Source: Xanthomonas sontii
Lineage (GTDB): Bacteria; Pseudomonadota; Gammaproteobacteria; Xanthomonadales; Xanthomonadaceae
DNA length: 64,000 nucleotides
Assembly (NCBI RefSeq): GCF_040529055.1
Contig: NZ_CP132342.1
Span: 868,001-932,000 of the forward strand
Direction of reading: 5' to 3'
Part shown: piece after piece, positions 49,905 to 58,160 of the stretch
Layout: every line of letters begins with the position of its first letter
How positions within the stretch are numbered: position 1 is the stretch's first letter
Notes under the pieces: model-generated
Databases searched by the model: none
Seen by the model: only the letters and a program-made list of their open reading frames with translations
What the model was told of the DNA's origin: nothing
Position numbers and translations under genes: made by a program

Positions 49905-49945
49905 AAATTAAATTACATTTCGCTTCCTGAAATGCAAATTAATTT
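49905..49945 (-). promoter_or_regulatory. HipB operator: AT-rich palindrome
   Basis: AAATTAAATTACATTTC and GAAATGCAAATTAATTT form a near-perfect inverted repeat of 17-bp arms with a 7-bp centre, starting 4 bp upstream of the hipB start codon. It is far more AT-rich than its surroundings and is placed to cover the promoter or start region, as expected for autoregulation by HipB. Confidence 0.75.
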
Positions 49946-50060
49946 CTATCCGAGGAGCTTGTTCAGGCGCTGACGGGCTCTTGAGGCCGCAATGTCGCCG
50001 CACCATCCTGAGCGGGAGGCGGCGCATGCACTCAGGTCAGAGCGCACACGCCCAGCATCG

Positions 50061-50393
50061 TCACTTGGCCGGAACCCGCTGGTACTCGTCGCTGCCGGTG
50101 TTGAGGTGCCCATCGGCCTCGTCGATGGCGAAGTTCACCGTCTCGCCATCGTTGGTCACCTGCAGCACGCCGTCCTTGTAGATGGCCGGGTAGCTCTCGG
50201 TCTTGGGCTTGCGGGTGAAGAAGCGCGGGGTGGTGTTGCGCACCATGAACGACTCCCCGTTGCGCTCGATGTCGATCGTGTCGTCCTTCGACTCCACGTT
50301 GACCCAGTGGCCGACGAACTTCTCGCCCTCCACCCGTGCGCAGCCGGTCACCAGCATCGCCGCGGCCAGCGCCGCTCCCATCCACTTCGTCAT
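50061..50393 (-). CDS. Small lipoprotein, function unknown
   Basis: A 110-residue predicted lipoprotein: signal MTKWMGAALAAAMLVTGCAR with lipobox VTGC (Cys18), then a small beta-rich domain FVGHWVNVESKDDTIDIERN, FMVRNTTPRFFTRKPKTE, YPAIYKDGVLQVTNDGET and HLNTGSDEYQRVPAK. The chain resembles small Gram-negative lipoproteins with a lipocalin-like 'G-W...' start, but I do not recognise a named family. Start at MTKWMGA gives a proper signal; upstream in-frame sequence does not. It is divergent from the fused antitoxin gene. Confidence 0.85.
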   Translation of the reverse strand: MTKWMGAALAAAMLVTGCARVEGEKFVGHWVNVESKDDTIDIERNGESFMVRNTTPRFFTRKPKTESYPAIYKDGVLQVTNDGETVNFAIDEADGHLNTGSDEYQRVPAK

Positions 50394-50647
50394 GTCCCCG
50401 CCTCCGGTGTTGGAATCGGGGCGAGGATGCGATGGGTTGGATGTATGGGAGGTCAAGAATGGGGAGGAGTTCCCCATCGTGCGCAGGCTCGCCCCAATCC
50501 GCCGCCGCGTCGCGTTATTGGCGTGCTTCCAACACTTGAGCAGAGGGGCCTTGCGCAGCGCCGTAACGGATTGCGTCGTATGACGGGTGCCGTTATGGTC
50601 GCTGGATGAGGTCGCCATCGCCGACCCACCAATTCATGCATCCCGTC

Positions 50648-51277
50648 ATGGCCTCCTTGCCCAACATCCATCCGGGCGACGTGCTGCGCGACGAGTTCCT
50701 CGTCCCGCTGGGCATCAGTCAGAACGCACTTGCCCGCGTCACCGGCGTGCCGCCGCGCCGGATCAACGAAATCGTGCTGGGCAAGCGAGGCATCACCGCC
50801 GACACCGCCGTGCGCCTGGCTGCGGCGTTGGGCACGACCGAACGCTATTGGCTGAGTCTGCAGGCGGACTACGAACTGGAAGAGGTGCGTCGCTTGCTTG
50901 GTGACTTTCCGGAGCGGATCAGGCGGCTGGTACCAACGGGTCTTTCCGTCACCAACGTGGAGTCTGTCACCCTGGCGCGCGCCAATCTCTCCGAGCTGGC
51001 CGACCAGGCGAAGGCCGGCGCCGAGAAGATCATCACCAAGAACGGCGAGAGCTACGTCGCGCTGATCGACGCCGACCGGCTGGACTACTACCACCGGCTC
51101 GAGCGCGAGCGCATCCACCTGGTGCTCGACGATGCGAAGCGCGGCTTGGCCGACATCGCCGCCGGCCGTACGGTCGATGCCGATGCCGCCATCGGCCAAC
51201 TGCAGCAGCGGCGCGCGGCGATCAAGACACCTGACGGGGTGAGCCCAGGCAAGCGCGCGGTCAAGAAGCGGGGTTGA
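50648..51277 (+). CDS. Fused HigA-type/Phd-type antitoxin
   Basis: A 209-residue predicted antitoxin that joins two antitoxin folds. Residues about 1-75 are HigA-like XRE: NIHPGDVLRDEFLVPLGISQ, ALARVTGVPPRRINEIVLGK and TERYWLSLQADYELEE. Residues about 103-160 are Phd/YefM-like: ESVTLARANLSELADQAKAG, then KNGESYVALIDADRLDYYHR. The C-terminal tail (DAKRGLADIAAGRTVDADAA) is the usual toxin-binding tail of Phd/ParD-like antitoxins. Two earlier in-frame ATGs (50606, 50636) exist; ATG at MASLPNIHPG matches the usual HigA start. Its presumed toxin gene downstream is broken. Confidence 0.85.
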   Translation: MASLPNIHPGDVLRDEFLVPLGISQNALARVTGVPPRRINEIVLGKRGITADTAVRLAAALGTTERYWLSLQADYELEEVRRLLGDFPERIRRLVPTGLSVTNVESVTLARANLSELADQAKAGAEKIITKNGESYVALIDADRLDYYHRLERERIHLVLDDAKRGLADIAAGRTVDADAAIGQLQQRRAAIKTPDGVSPGKRAVKKRG

Positions 51278-51280
51278 CCA

Positions 51281-51450
51281 TTGCATCGCGTCGAACTGAC
51301 GGCGAGCTTCCTCGCGAGCCTCGACGCGATATAAGCGCTCCTGCTGGACGCCGATGCCGCTGCGGCCTTCGGTGACCTGCTCGCCGAATTGCGTGCGGCC
51401 GTGATCCCGGCCCTGCAGCACTTCTCGCGCATCGTCAATGACAACCGGAG
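51281..51450 (+). pseudogene. ParE/RelE-type toxin remnant
   Basis: Immediately downstream of the fused antitoxin, the frame from TTG at 51281 reads HRVELTASFLASLDAI, then an in-frame TAA (51332-51334), then ALLLDADAAAAFGDLLAELR and AAVIPALQHFSRIV before similarity fades. This resembles the N-terminal half of a RelE/ParE toxin. The internal stop and missing C-terminal half mean it is not functional. The fragment ends about 80 bp before the AT-rich cassette begins. Confidence 0.75.
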
Positions 51451-51531
51451 AGAAGCGTGCTCTGACCCTCGGTTTTGGAAAGTAACGGGACGTCTGTGCA
51501 TGTGCATTCTGAACCGCTTCCTGCATAGCTA

Positions 51532-53292
51532 CTAAGGTTGGCAGTAGATTCTTGGTGTAACACCAGCTTCTTTGCAGGCATGAGCGAAGGAAGAGACTAT
51601 CCAGAAGAACTGCGTGATGTTTCCTGCCACGGCTTGATTACTCTTTATTTTTTTGAATTCCTTGCTCATTTGCGACTTGGATACAAAAGAGCATGCCAAA
51701 ACGCATACCCTTTCATATTTATAATTTCCTACTAACTTTCTGAGAAATGAGGGAAACTGACCATTTCTCTTCCGCACTCTATCGATATTTGAGCCAGTCA
51801 TCTTTTTGCCACGGATGGATTTTTCGTATTTGGCTACTATTTGATCGATGGAAAAATACATATTGCCAAGATTCTTCATTGCCTGGCCTACAACTACCTG
51901 TAAAGAACTCGCTGAAGAGCTTGGCTCGCCATGCTTCGAGTGTACAAAAAAAACGCAGTTTTCCTTGCTGCTAAAAGAAATATGATCGGCCCATTCATCG
52001 CCAAGGTCATCACAAAATAGAAAGTCATCATTGCAGTGAATCTGCTCCACGACAGAAAATACGGTGTCTATGTCAAAGTCGACCTGTGTGGGCAGAAATT
52101 TGCCCTTTTCTGATGTTGCAGACTTAAGGGCTGGAACAGCCAAGAAAAGCGCTAGCAACGCATCGATTTCAGACGATCCAGAAACATCTATAAAACATCT
52201 CTTGGCGAAGTACATATATCTCGTATCGTCAAAACATATGGAATACGCGCCGTTCTTATGTATGAATTTAAGGAGCGTCATCGTCTCTACACCTTCAATA
52301 GAAACTTTTATCCGCTGTAAAACCTTTGAATGAAAAGTTAGGCTTTTCCTGCCAGGTTTCCCCTTAAGCCAAGCGCTATCTTCGTGGCCTATTACAGCGC
52401 CGTTGTCATCGAATTCGTAAACTTTCCCGATCACATCTAGCAAGGACACCCTGGCTTTGCCTCTGATTTCAAAAGCCGTTCCTGCCCTTGTTTCAAAGAA
52501 AATTTTAATACTGCCAGATTCGATCTTCTCAGTTAGAATGGATGTTTCAATGAGAAGTGATCTTGGAATTACCGGATTGGGGTTTGTTTCTAGCTCGGCC
52601 AGATCCACCGATCGAGCAAAGTTCTTTAGGAAGCCATCATTTTTATGTGTACTAGTCATTCGCTTAAGTTCTGATCGAGCCCAAGCTGCGACGGCCTCAA
52701 TGCTCTGTCGATCTGATATTTCCACCAGTCTGCCAGCAGTCAGGGTAACCGATTTGGTGCTGGAACCGTCTTGAACGCGCAAGTAAGATGGAATTGATCG
52801 GCCTGCAGCGTGCAGTGACATGACACCATTTAGATTCATTGCTTCGTATGATTTGTTACGGACCGCTCGCTCGGATACTGTCATGTTCCGAGCATTTATT
52901 TTTCTAAATTCCGCAGTATCCGTGTCCACTGCTGCTGCTAAGGCTTCGTAACTGATTTTCTCAAATTTATCATCTAACTGATCGTTAAGATCTGAGCAAT
53001 TCTTCTTCGTTATAACGAGGTGGTTGTCGATTTCGATGATGACTATATATCCATAAACTCTGTCTTTGAGCAACGGGTCTGAATGAAAATGCAAGTCTCG
53101 CTCCACCAAGAAAAGCGCTGTCGAATAGCGAAAATTTAAAGCGGCCACTTCTTGCCGGAAAACACTGTGCTGGTCAAGAACCTCTACGGCATTCTTGGTC
53201 GCCGCCTCAATTATTTCGGCTATATCCTGCTCAGAAACTTGGTCGGCTGTATAGAATCGAGCATTCCTTGAAAGGATAAATTCATTGGGCAT
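51532..53292 (-). CDS. Large uncharacterised protein of AT-rich cassette, possible nuclease
   Basis: A 586-residue protein that I cannot assign to a family with confidence. No signal peptide or transmembrane segment. It starts MPNEFILSRNARFYTADQ with a good AGAGGTAAGTT ribosome site. The C-terminal third has a pattern suggestive of a restriction-endonuclease-like core: Asp436 in WADHISF, VFFVHSKHG (His451-x-Lys453) and SSLQVVVGQAMKNLG, with a D-x14-HxK layout like the degenerate PD-(D/E)xK of DUF6119/TIGR04141 proteins. Composition is far more AT-rich than flanking genes, indicating recent transfer. It follows a HEPN-like gene in the same direction, 150 bp apart; the two probably act together. 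Nuclease activity is inference. Confidence 0.85.
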   Translation of the reverse strand: MPNEFILSRNARFYTADQVSEQDIAEIIEAATKNAVEVLDQHSVFRQEVAALNFRYSTALFLVERDLHFHSDPLLKDRVYGYIVIIEIDNHLVITKKNCSDLNDQLDDKFEKISYEALAAAVDTDTAEFRKINARNMTVSERAVRNKSYEAMNLNGVMSLHAAGRSIPSYLRVQDGSSTKSVTLTAGRLVEISDRQSIEAVAAWARSELKRMTSTHKNDGFLKNFARSVDLAELETNPNPVIPRSLLIETSILTEKIESGSIKIFFETRAGTAFEIRGKARVSLLDVIGKVYEFDDNGAVIGHEDSAWLKGKPGRKSLTFHSKVLQRIKVSIEGVETMTLLKFIHKNGAYSICFDDTRYMYFAKRCFIDVSGSSEIDALLALFLAVPALKSATSEKGKFLPTQVDFDIDTVFSVVEQIHCNDDFLFCDDLGDEWADHISFSSKENCVFFVHSKHGEPSSSASSLQVVVGQAMKNLGNMYFSIDQIVAKYEKSIRGKKMTGSNIDRVRKRNGQFPSFLRKLVGNYKYERVCVLACSFVSKSQMSKEFKKIKSNQAVAGNITQFFWIVSSFAHACKEAGVTPRIYCQP

Positions 53293-53422
53293 AACTTACC
53301 TCTCGCTAGTACCTAAGTTTGTGAGAAGATCTAATGATCCAACCGGTTTATGGAAGTAAATTCACTCTGGCCCCGTACATCTACCCAAGTTCAACGGAGC
53401 GACCCAAGAGTGAAGATTTTGG

Positions 53423-53450
53423 CAACCCAATCCTTGAAAGGATTAGGTTG
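53423..53450 (-). other. Hairpin spanning the stop codon of the HEPN-like gene
   Basis: CAACCCAATCCTT and AAGGATTAGGTTG form a 13-bp inverted repeat with one mismatch and a 2-3 nt loop. On the minus strand it includes the TAA stop of the upstream gene. No U-tract follows, so it may attenuate read-through or protect mRNA between the two cassette genes rather than act as a strong terminator. Confidence 0.6.
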
Positions 53451-54699
53451 CGATTTCAAGGCGTCGAGACGATGCGATGAGTACGTGGTGGGCAATGAAT
53501 CGCGCAAGATCGATTTCGAAGTGCATGCGGTCAGCCTCGGGCGAATAAGGAAGAAGTAACTCGATATCGCCGTCATCCGAATCGCCTTTCGTATGTACAA
53601 TTTTGCAGCGTATGTCGTATATTCGTTCAGCTACTTGGTAAGCCAGATCGTTTTGTCGATTGTCTGGGTTGATTAGGCAGCCCGTGACGCCCTTGGACTT
53701 AGTCAGGAAGTGTGCTGCTCGTTCCTTGTCATCACCCAAGAAGGCTTTGATATCCTCACGCGACAGGCATTCCTTTAAAGTCGCGCGGAGCTGATCACGC
53801 TCCGAGGCGGGGCCTTGCCGTGATCCACGGAATGCCGCGATTACTCTTGATAGATCCACATCACGGTCTACCCGAAACGAGGGGTGCTTGAGGATCGATC
53901 GAATTCTGCGGCTCATATCCGCGTTGTAGTAAACCGGGTAGTAGTATTCAATGACTTGATAGTAGGCAAGGAACTGAAGCAGCGGCATGCCCTCTGCAGA
54001 GCGAGCGTACCAATACAGTGCCATTGGCGCTTTGTCGTATTCGTGTTTTGGATACTCGATTGGGGCATCTTGTTGATTGGTGCGGGATCGCCTGCGCGAA
54101 GGTGCATGACGAAGAAGCGCGAAGTGCGCCCCGGTTCCCACATCAATCCCAAAAAACACGGAGTTTGATAGTCGTTCAAGTAAATCCAACGCTGAATCGT
54201 GAGTGATCTGTCCTGGTGTTTTTATAAAAAGGCTAGCACCAAGGTTGTCGGTCGACTGCGATAGTAGTTTTGCAGTTTTTGTTGTTGGACCAAAAGAAAC
54301 TGAGGGCAATTCAAGTTCATCACCAATGAGAATACGCGAACTTAGCTTTCCATTTGATTCCGACAAGCCAAGTGCTTTCAATAGCGCGCCCTTTCTAAAT
54401 ACCGGCTTTGACTGCCCTGGCGCCGTCAGGATTGCTTCAATTTGACCAGATTTCCGATCGGCTATTGCTGCGAACGATCCAAGTAAAGTGAAGCTCTCGA
54501 ACTTAAGTTTATCAAAATCCTCAAGGTCATCTTCGTCCCAGATAAATATGTTCCGTGTAGCGCGGCCACAGGGAAACTGCACGGTTAGGTCTACAGATAG
54601 CATGTCGTCAAAGTCGCAAGAGTCAATATACTTAATATTGGCTGCATCGAGGCGATCGACGACTTTTTCGTGTAGCTGTTGAATTTCGTCTTTACTCAT
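53443..54699 (-). CDS. HEPN-like uncharacterised protein of AT-rich cassette
   Basis: A 418-residue cytoplasmic protein with no recognised family. The C-terminal domain contains AERIYDIRCKIVHTKGDSDD: Arg364-x4-His369, the spacing of the catalytic R-x4-6-H of HEPN ribonucleases, within a helix-rich segment that begins near the aromatic-rich FLAYYQVIEYYYPVYY. The N-terminal part (MSKDEIQQLHEKVVDRLDAA, then FDDMLSVDLTVQFPCG and IFIWDEDDLEDFDKLKFES) looks like an alpha/beta sensing domain. AT-rich like its partner, so horizontally acquired together. An RNA-cleaving defence effector is the simplest reading; a structural HEPN role (as in adaptor proteins) is possible. Confidence 0.88.
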   Translation of the reverse strand: MSKDEIQQLHEKVVDRLDAANIKYIDSCDFDDMLSVDLTVQFPCGRATRNIFIWDEDDLEDFDKLKFESFTLLGSFAAIADRKSGQIEAILTAPGQSKPVFRKGALLKALGLSESNGKLSSRILIGDELELPSVSFGPTTKTAKLLSQSTDNLGASLFIKTPGQITHDSALDLLERLSNSVFFGIDVGTGAHFALLRHAPSRRRSRTNQQDAPIEYPKHEYDKAPMALYWYARSAEGMPLLQFLAYYQVIEYYYPVYYNADMSRRIRSILKHPSFRVDRDVDLSRVIAAFRGSRQGPASERDQLRATLKECLSREDIKAFLGDDKERAAHFLTKSKGVTGCLINPDNRQNDLAYQVAERIYDIRCKIVHTKGDSDDGDIELLLPYSPEADRMHFEIDLARFIAHHVLIASSRRLEIAT

Positions 54700-54728
54700 G
54701 GCGTGTAGCTTTTCGATATAGATCTTTG

Positions 54729-54848
54729 CCTAAGGAAGTATTGCGCTGCGTTTATCAGGCCTATCGCTTGCAGGACGCTGGCGCCGACCTGCCACTGACG
54801 AGTATCGGAAAAAACGCTTATGAAGTTCCTCGGCACCGTGGGAACTGA
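54729..54848 (+). pseudogene. Possible gene fragment at the cassette edge
   Basis: The frame starting PKEVLRCVYQAYRLQDAGAD and continuing LPLTSIGKNAYEVPRHRGN stays open for 39 codons at normal high GC, between the AT-rich cassette and the Mrr-type gene, whose 3' end it overlaps. It has no start codon and may be the tail of a gene truncated when the cassette inserted. This is tentative: it could be chance. Confidence 0.25.
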
Positions 54849-55636
54849 CTACAGCCAAGGAGGGATTCGCCCGTGCGCCTGTTGGTCCGCTGCACCAGCA
54901 TGCTTCCACAATGCCGGCATGCATTTGCGTTTGCGTCGATCACCAGGACAAGCGCCGGTTCGATGGGCGGCTTGGAAAAGGATTCGGTCGCGCCGCCGCG
55001 TCGCGCCGACTGGATCATCGCTAGCAATAACTGGCCACTGATTAGCTCGATCGGCTTGCCCCGCGCAAACCGTTCCGCATCGTCCGTATAGCTGCCAACA
55101 CAAACGATCTTCACCGCATCGGCCTGGTGATGCGCCAGCAACCCATACATCTCGCGCACGACGCTGACGCCGACCTGCTGCCGCTTCCGTTGCTTGCATT
55201 GCGCCAGCGTGCGGCGGCCATCCTTGCGCAGGACCGGGTCGATGCCGCCGTCTGCGCCGCCGAGGCCGGTTTCTTCTACCGCGTAGCCCTGGCGGCGGAA
55301 GGCTTCGCCGACCAGGAGTTCGAACTGGCGCCAGCCGCCGGCGGCCAGGCTTTCAAGGGTGGTGCGGGTGTCCAGCAGGCGGCGGCGATGCCGCGCTTTG
55401 AGGAACGAGGCGAGCGCCGCCAGCCAGCAGAGCAGCAGCAGGATCCACGCCATCGGAGCGAATGCGCCTTGCGCTTGCTGGGCGATGGCCTGCGACAGCG
55501 CGCCGTCGTGGCGGGAGAACCACCAGGGGATGCCGTCGCGCACGGCGAGGAAGCCGGCGATGCCGGCCATGATTCCCACTGGCCACGGCAACGCCGCCAG
55601 CGCGTCGAATCCGGTTTTCCCCTGTCTGCGGCCCAT
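54818..55636 (-). CDS. Membrane-anchored Mrr-type restriction endonuclease with zinc finger
   Basis: A 272-residue protein. Two hydrophobic helices (about 14-30 and 59-77) anchor it, then comes an Mrr-like PD-(D/E)xK domain (about 95-195): WRQFELLVGEAFRRQGY, then GGADGGIDPVLRKDGRRTL and AQCKQRKRQQVGVSVVREMY, with the catalytic Asp and Q-x-K. The C-terminal CRHCGSMLVQRTNRRTGESL and GCSQFPRCRG is a topoisomerase-type C4 zinc finger. This plan is known in the Mrr/DUF2034 group, which may restrict modified or foreign DNA at the membrane. ATG at MGRRQGKTGFD is chosen; upstream frame has no domain. Confidence 0.88.
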   Translation of the reverse strand: MGRRQGKTGFDALAALPWPVGIMAGIAGFLAVRDGIPWWFSRHDGALSQAIAQQAQGAFAPMAWILLLLCWLAALASFLKARHRRRLLDTRTTLESLAAGGWRQFELLVGEAFRRQGYAVEETGLGGADGGIDPVLRKDGRRTLAQCKQRKRQQVGVSVVREMYGLLAHHQADAVKIVCVGSYTDDAERFARGKPIELISGQLLLAMIQSARRGGATESFSKPPIEPALVLVIDANANACRHCGSMLVQRTNRRTGESLLGCSQFPRCRGTS

Positions 55637-55908
55637 GCGACCCCCGTCCCCGGATCGACCATAGACCTGTGTGCGGCAGATGTCTGTACTGTTAACTGTG
55701 TCGTCTACAAAGCGAGACACGCGTAGCATTAAAGGCTCGGTGGTGGCGTCGCGATCGGTAGCCGGATCGCCTGTGCCGATCGGCGAAGCGACGTGTGCGG
55801 CAGCGTTCTCGGACGCGCCTGTCCGCCGCCCGTCGCCGCCTTCCGTGGCGCCGAGACGTCCATGCTAGCGTCGCGCTGCCGACGGTCCGGCGCACTGTGG
55901 GGCAGGAA

Positions 55909-56610
55909 ATGAGCAGCGAGTCGACGCGCCGCCAACTGGCGCCACCACGCACCACGCCAATCGTACGCATGGCCTGGTGGCTGCTCTGGCTCGCCCTGGC
56001 CCTGCTCGCCGTGGAGTTCGTCCATTCGGTCTATCTGAAGTACGCGTCGCTGCAATCGCCGGCCTATGCGATGTTCCTGGCCCGCCGCGGCTGGTTGTGG
56101 TGCCATCTCGGTGGCGGGGCGGTTGGCCTGTTGCTGGGGGCGCTGCAGTTCGCGACGCAGCGGTGGCGGCGTTGGCCGCGGCTGCATCGTTGGGTGGGGC
56201 GGGTGTATTTCGCCGGGATGGTGGTGGCGATGGTCGGGGCAGTCGGGCTGATCGCGACCTCGCCGGCGCCGCCGTCGATCCGGGTGGCGTTCGCGGCCAC
56301 GGCGTTGGCGTGGTTGGTGACCGGGTCGGTCGGACTGGTGGCGATCCGGCGCGGGCAGGTGCTGCGGCACCAGCGCTGGATGGTGCGGGCCTATCTGGCG
56401 ACGCTGGCACCGGTGGTGTTCCGGGTGGCGTTGCCGTCGGCGATCGGCCTTGGCCTGACGCCGTCGCCGGGCTTGATCGCGCTGCTGCTGTGGGCGAGTT
56501 GGGTGGTGCCGTTGTCGGTGTATGGCGTCGGGCGCGTGATCGCCGATGCGCGGGGCCGGCGCAAGCAATCGGCGATGCTGCTGTGCGGTGCCGGCCTCGG
56601 CGCGGGGTGA
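55909..56610 (+). CDS. DUF2306-type integral membrane protein
   Basis: A 233-residue protein with about six hydrophobic helices. HRWVGRVYFAGMVVAMVGAV and HQRWMVRAYLATLAPVVFRV, with the repeated H-R/Q-W pattern after each pair, fit the DUF2306 family of unknown function, thought to be heme- or quinone-related by some annotations; that is not established. ATG lies 3 bp after AGGAA; the long upstream in-frame extension is Arg-rich and unlikely. It is divergent from the Mrr-type gene, with 272 bp between starts in which no further gene is seen. Confidence 0.8.
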   Translation: MSSESTRRQLAPPRTTPIVRMAWWLLWLALALLAVEFVHSVYLKYASLQSPAYAMFLARRGWLWCHLGGGAVGLLLGALQFATQRWRRWPRLHRWVGRVYFAGMVVAMVGAVGLIATSPAPPSIRVAFAATALAWLVTGSVGLVAIRRGQVLRHQRWMVRAYLATLAPVVFRVALPSAIGLGLTPSPGLIALLLWASWVVPLSVYGVGRVIADARGRRKQSAMLLCGAGLGAG

Positions 56611-56795
56611 TGGCCGGGCGTATTGGGATCGTATGCCAGCCGGTGATTGCCACTGCCGGTATCGCCACGCCGATCTGCCGTCATTCCAGTCCTGAGTCAG
56701 ATTTGCCAACGCTCGCGCTGTCGCGCAGCTGCGCACAATGCGCGGTCATCGTCGGCCCAGCATCGGCGCCCGTATCACGCACCACTCTCATCGCA

Positions 56796-56832
56796 CAGAA
56801 AACACTGCCACGCCTGCGCCCAGGCGTGGCAG
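56796..56832 (-). terminator. Rho-independent terminator of the lipase gene
   Basis: A perfect 12-bp stem CTGCCACGCCTG/CAGGCGTGGCAG with a CGCC loop; on the minus strand it is followed by TGTTTTCTGT. It lies about 65 bp downstream of the lipase stop codon. Confidence 0.88.
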
Positions 56833-56897
56833 CCAGCGGGACGGACGATCGCAGGCGCCGGGGGAGGAGTGCGCCTGCGTTGTCGCCCGCCGCGACC

Positions 56898-58160
56898 TCA
56901 GCGGAGCGTGTCGAACAGTTGCTGGCGTACGGCGATGGTGCAGGCGTCTTCGGTGAACAGGTGTTCCAGCGCGCTGTTGTCGCTGGGCTTGCCGGTGCCC
57001 AGGTCGAGCACGGTCGCCTGCTTGCTGCCGCGTGCCTTGAACGCGGCGATGGCGGTGGTGGCGTTCTTCAGCGGCACGGTGGCGTCGTTGTCCGAGCCGC
57101 ACAGCAGGGTCGGGGTGCGCGGCGCCCAGTCGAGCAGGTCGTTGCGCTCCAGGTCGCGCAGGAACGGGTCGTTGGCGTTGCTGGCGAAGTCCTTGTAGAA
57201 GCCGGGCTGGAAGTACTGGCGGATCTTGTCCACGCCCGGCAGGGTGTCGCCGAGCACTAGGTCGGTCAGGCTCTGGTTGCCGGGGAACAGCTTCTCCACT
57301 TTCTTCGCCCACGGATCCTGGAACACCTGCGACGGGTCGAGATAGAGGTTCTTGTAGGTGTGCTGCATGCCGACGATGGCGTAGCTGGCCAGGACGATGC
57401 CGAAGGTGTTCTCGCCCACGGCGTTGCGGCCGCTCCAGCTGTCGCGGAAGGTCTGGCTGAGTGCGTACGGGCCGGAGATCGGCGCGCTGGCGACCAGGTT
57501 GAACTCGTTGGACAGGTGCGCTTCGATCTCGCGCTGGGTGGCCATGGCGGCATGCCCGCCCTGCGAGAACCCGGTCAGCATGACCTTGCCCGACAGCGGG
57601 GTGTTGAGCCGTTGCAGCACCTGGCGCGCGGCGCGCATCGCATCGATGGTGGAACTGGCCTCGGACGCGGCGTGCAGGTAGGGGTGGAACGCGTAGGTGG
57701 ACTGGCCGATGCCGAGGTAGTCGCTGCTCACCACCACATAGCCCTGGGTGGCGAGGTGGGTGACCATGGTGTCGTCGCCCTTGGCGTCGCGGATCTCCTT
57801 GGCCTGCTCGGCGCGGCGTTGCGACTCGGTGCCCTGGCTGTAGCTCACCAGGGGGAACGGACCGGGGCACTGGCTGCCGCCCGGCACCAGCAGCGCGGCC
57901 GACGCCGTGGTGGGTTCGCCATCGACGCCGATGGTGGCGTAGGTGAACTCGGCCACGCGTACGTCGCACTTGGCCTGGTCGGGGGATTGGTCGTTGGCCA
58001 GCAGCGTGGCGATCGCCTGACGGGTGTAGCTGGTCAGGACATTGCTCTTGAGCACGGTGCCGCGCGCCGGTGCCGCCGTGGCGGCGATGGGCAACAACGC
58101 GCCCGCGATGCCGATGAGGGAAAGTGCGCGCAGCGCCAGCCGATTCCGCTGTGTGGCCAT
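56898..58160 (-). CDS. Secreted lipase-family alpha/beta hydrolase
   Basis: A 420-residue exported hydrolase (signal about 1-29, cleavage after ATA-A). The layout matches the secretory lipase family (LIP/PF03583): YTRQAIATLLANDQ, then GVDGEPTTASAALLVPGG, PFPLVSYSQGTES, VVVSSDYLGIGQS, the nucleophile elbow VMLTGFSQGGHAA (Ser about 197), the acid CGSDNDATVPLKN and the His in SALEHLFTEDAC. It probably hydrolyses lipids or esters outside the cell or in the periplasm. A GAGGATGTTTCC site precedes ATG. Terminated by a strong hairpin, so monocistronic. Confidence 0.9.
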   Translation of the reverse strand: MATQRNRLALRALSLIGIAGALLPIAATAAPARGTVLKSNVLTSYTRQAIATLLANDQSPDQAKCDVRVAEFTYATIGVDGEPTTASAALLVPGGSQCPGPFPLVSYSQGTESQRRAEQAKEIRDAKGDDTMVTHLATQGYVVVSSDYLGIGQSTYAFHPYLHAASEASSTIDAMRAARQVLQRLNTPLSGKVMLTGFSQGGHAAMATQREIEAHLSNEFNLVASAPISGPYALSQTFRDSWSGRNAVGENTFGIVLASYAIVGMQHTYKNLYLDPSQVFQDPWAKKVEKLFPGNQSLTDLVLGDTLPGVDKIRQYFQPGFYKDFASNANDPFLRDLERNDLLDWAPRTPTLLCGSDNDATVPLKNATTAIAAFKARGSKQATVLDLGTGKPSDNSALEHLFTEDACTIAVRQQLFDTLR

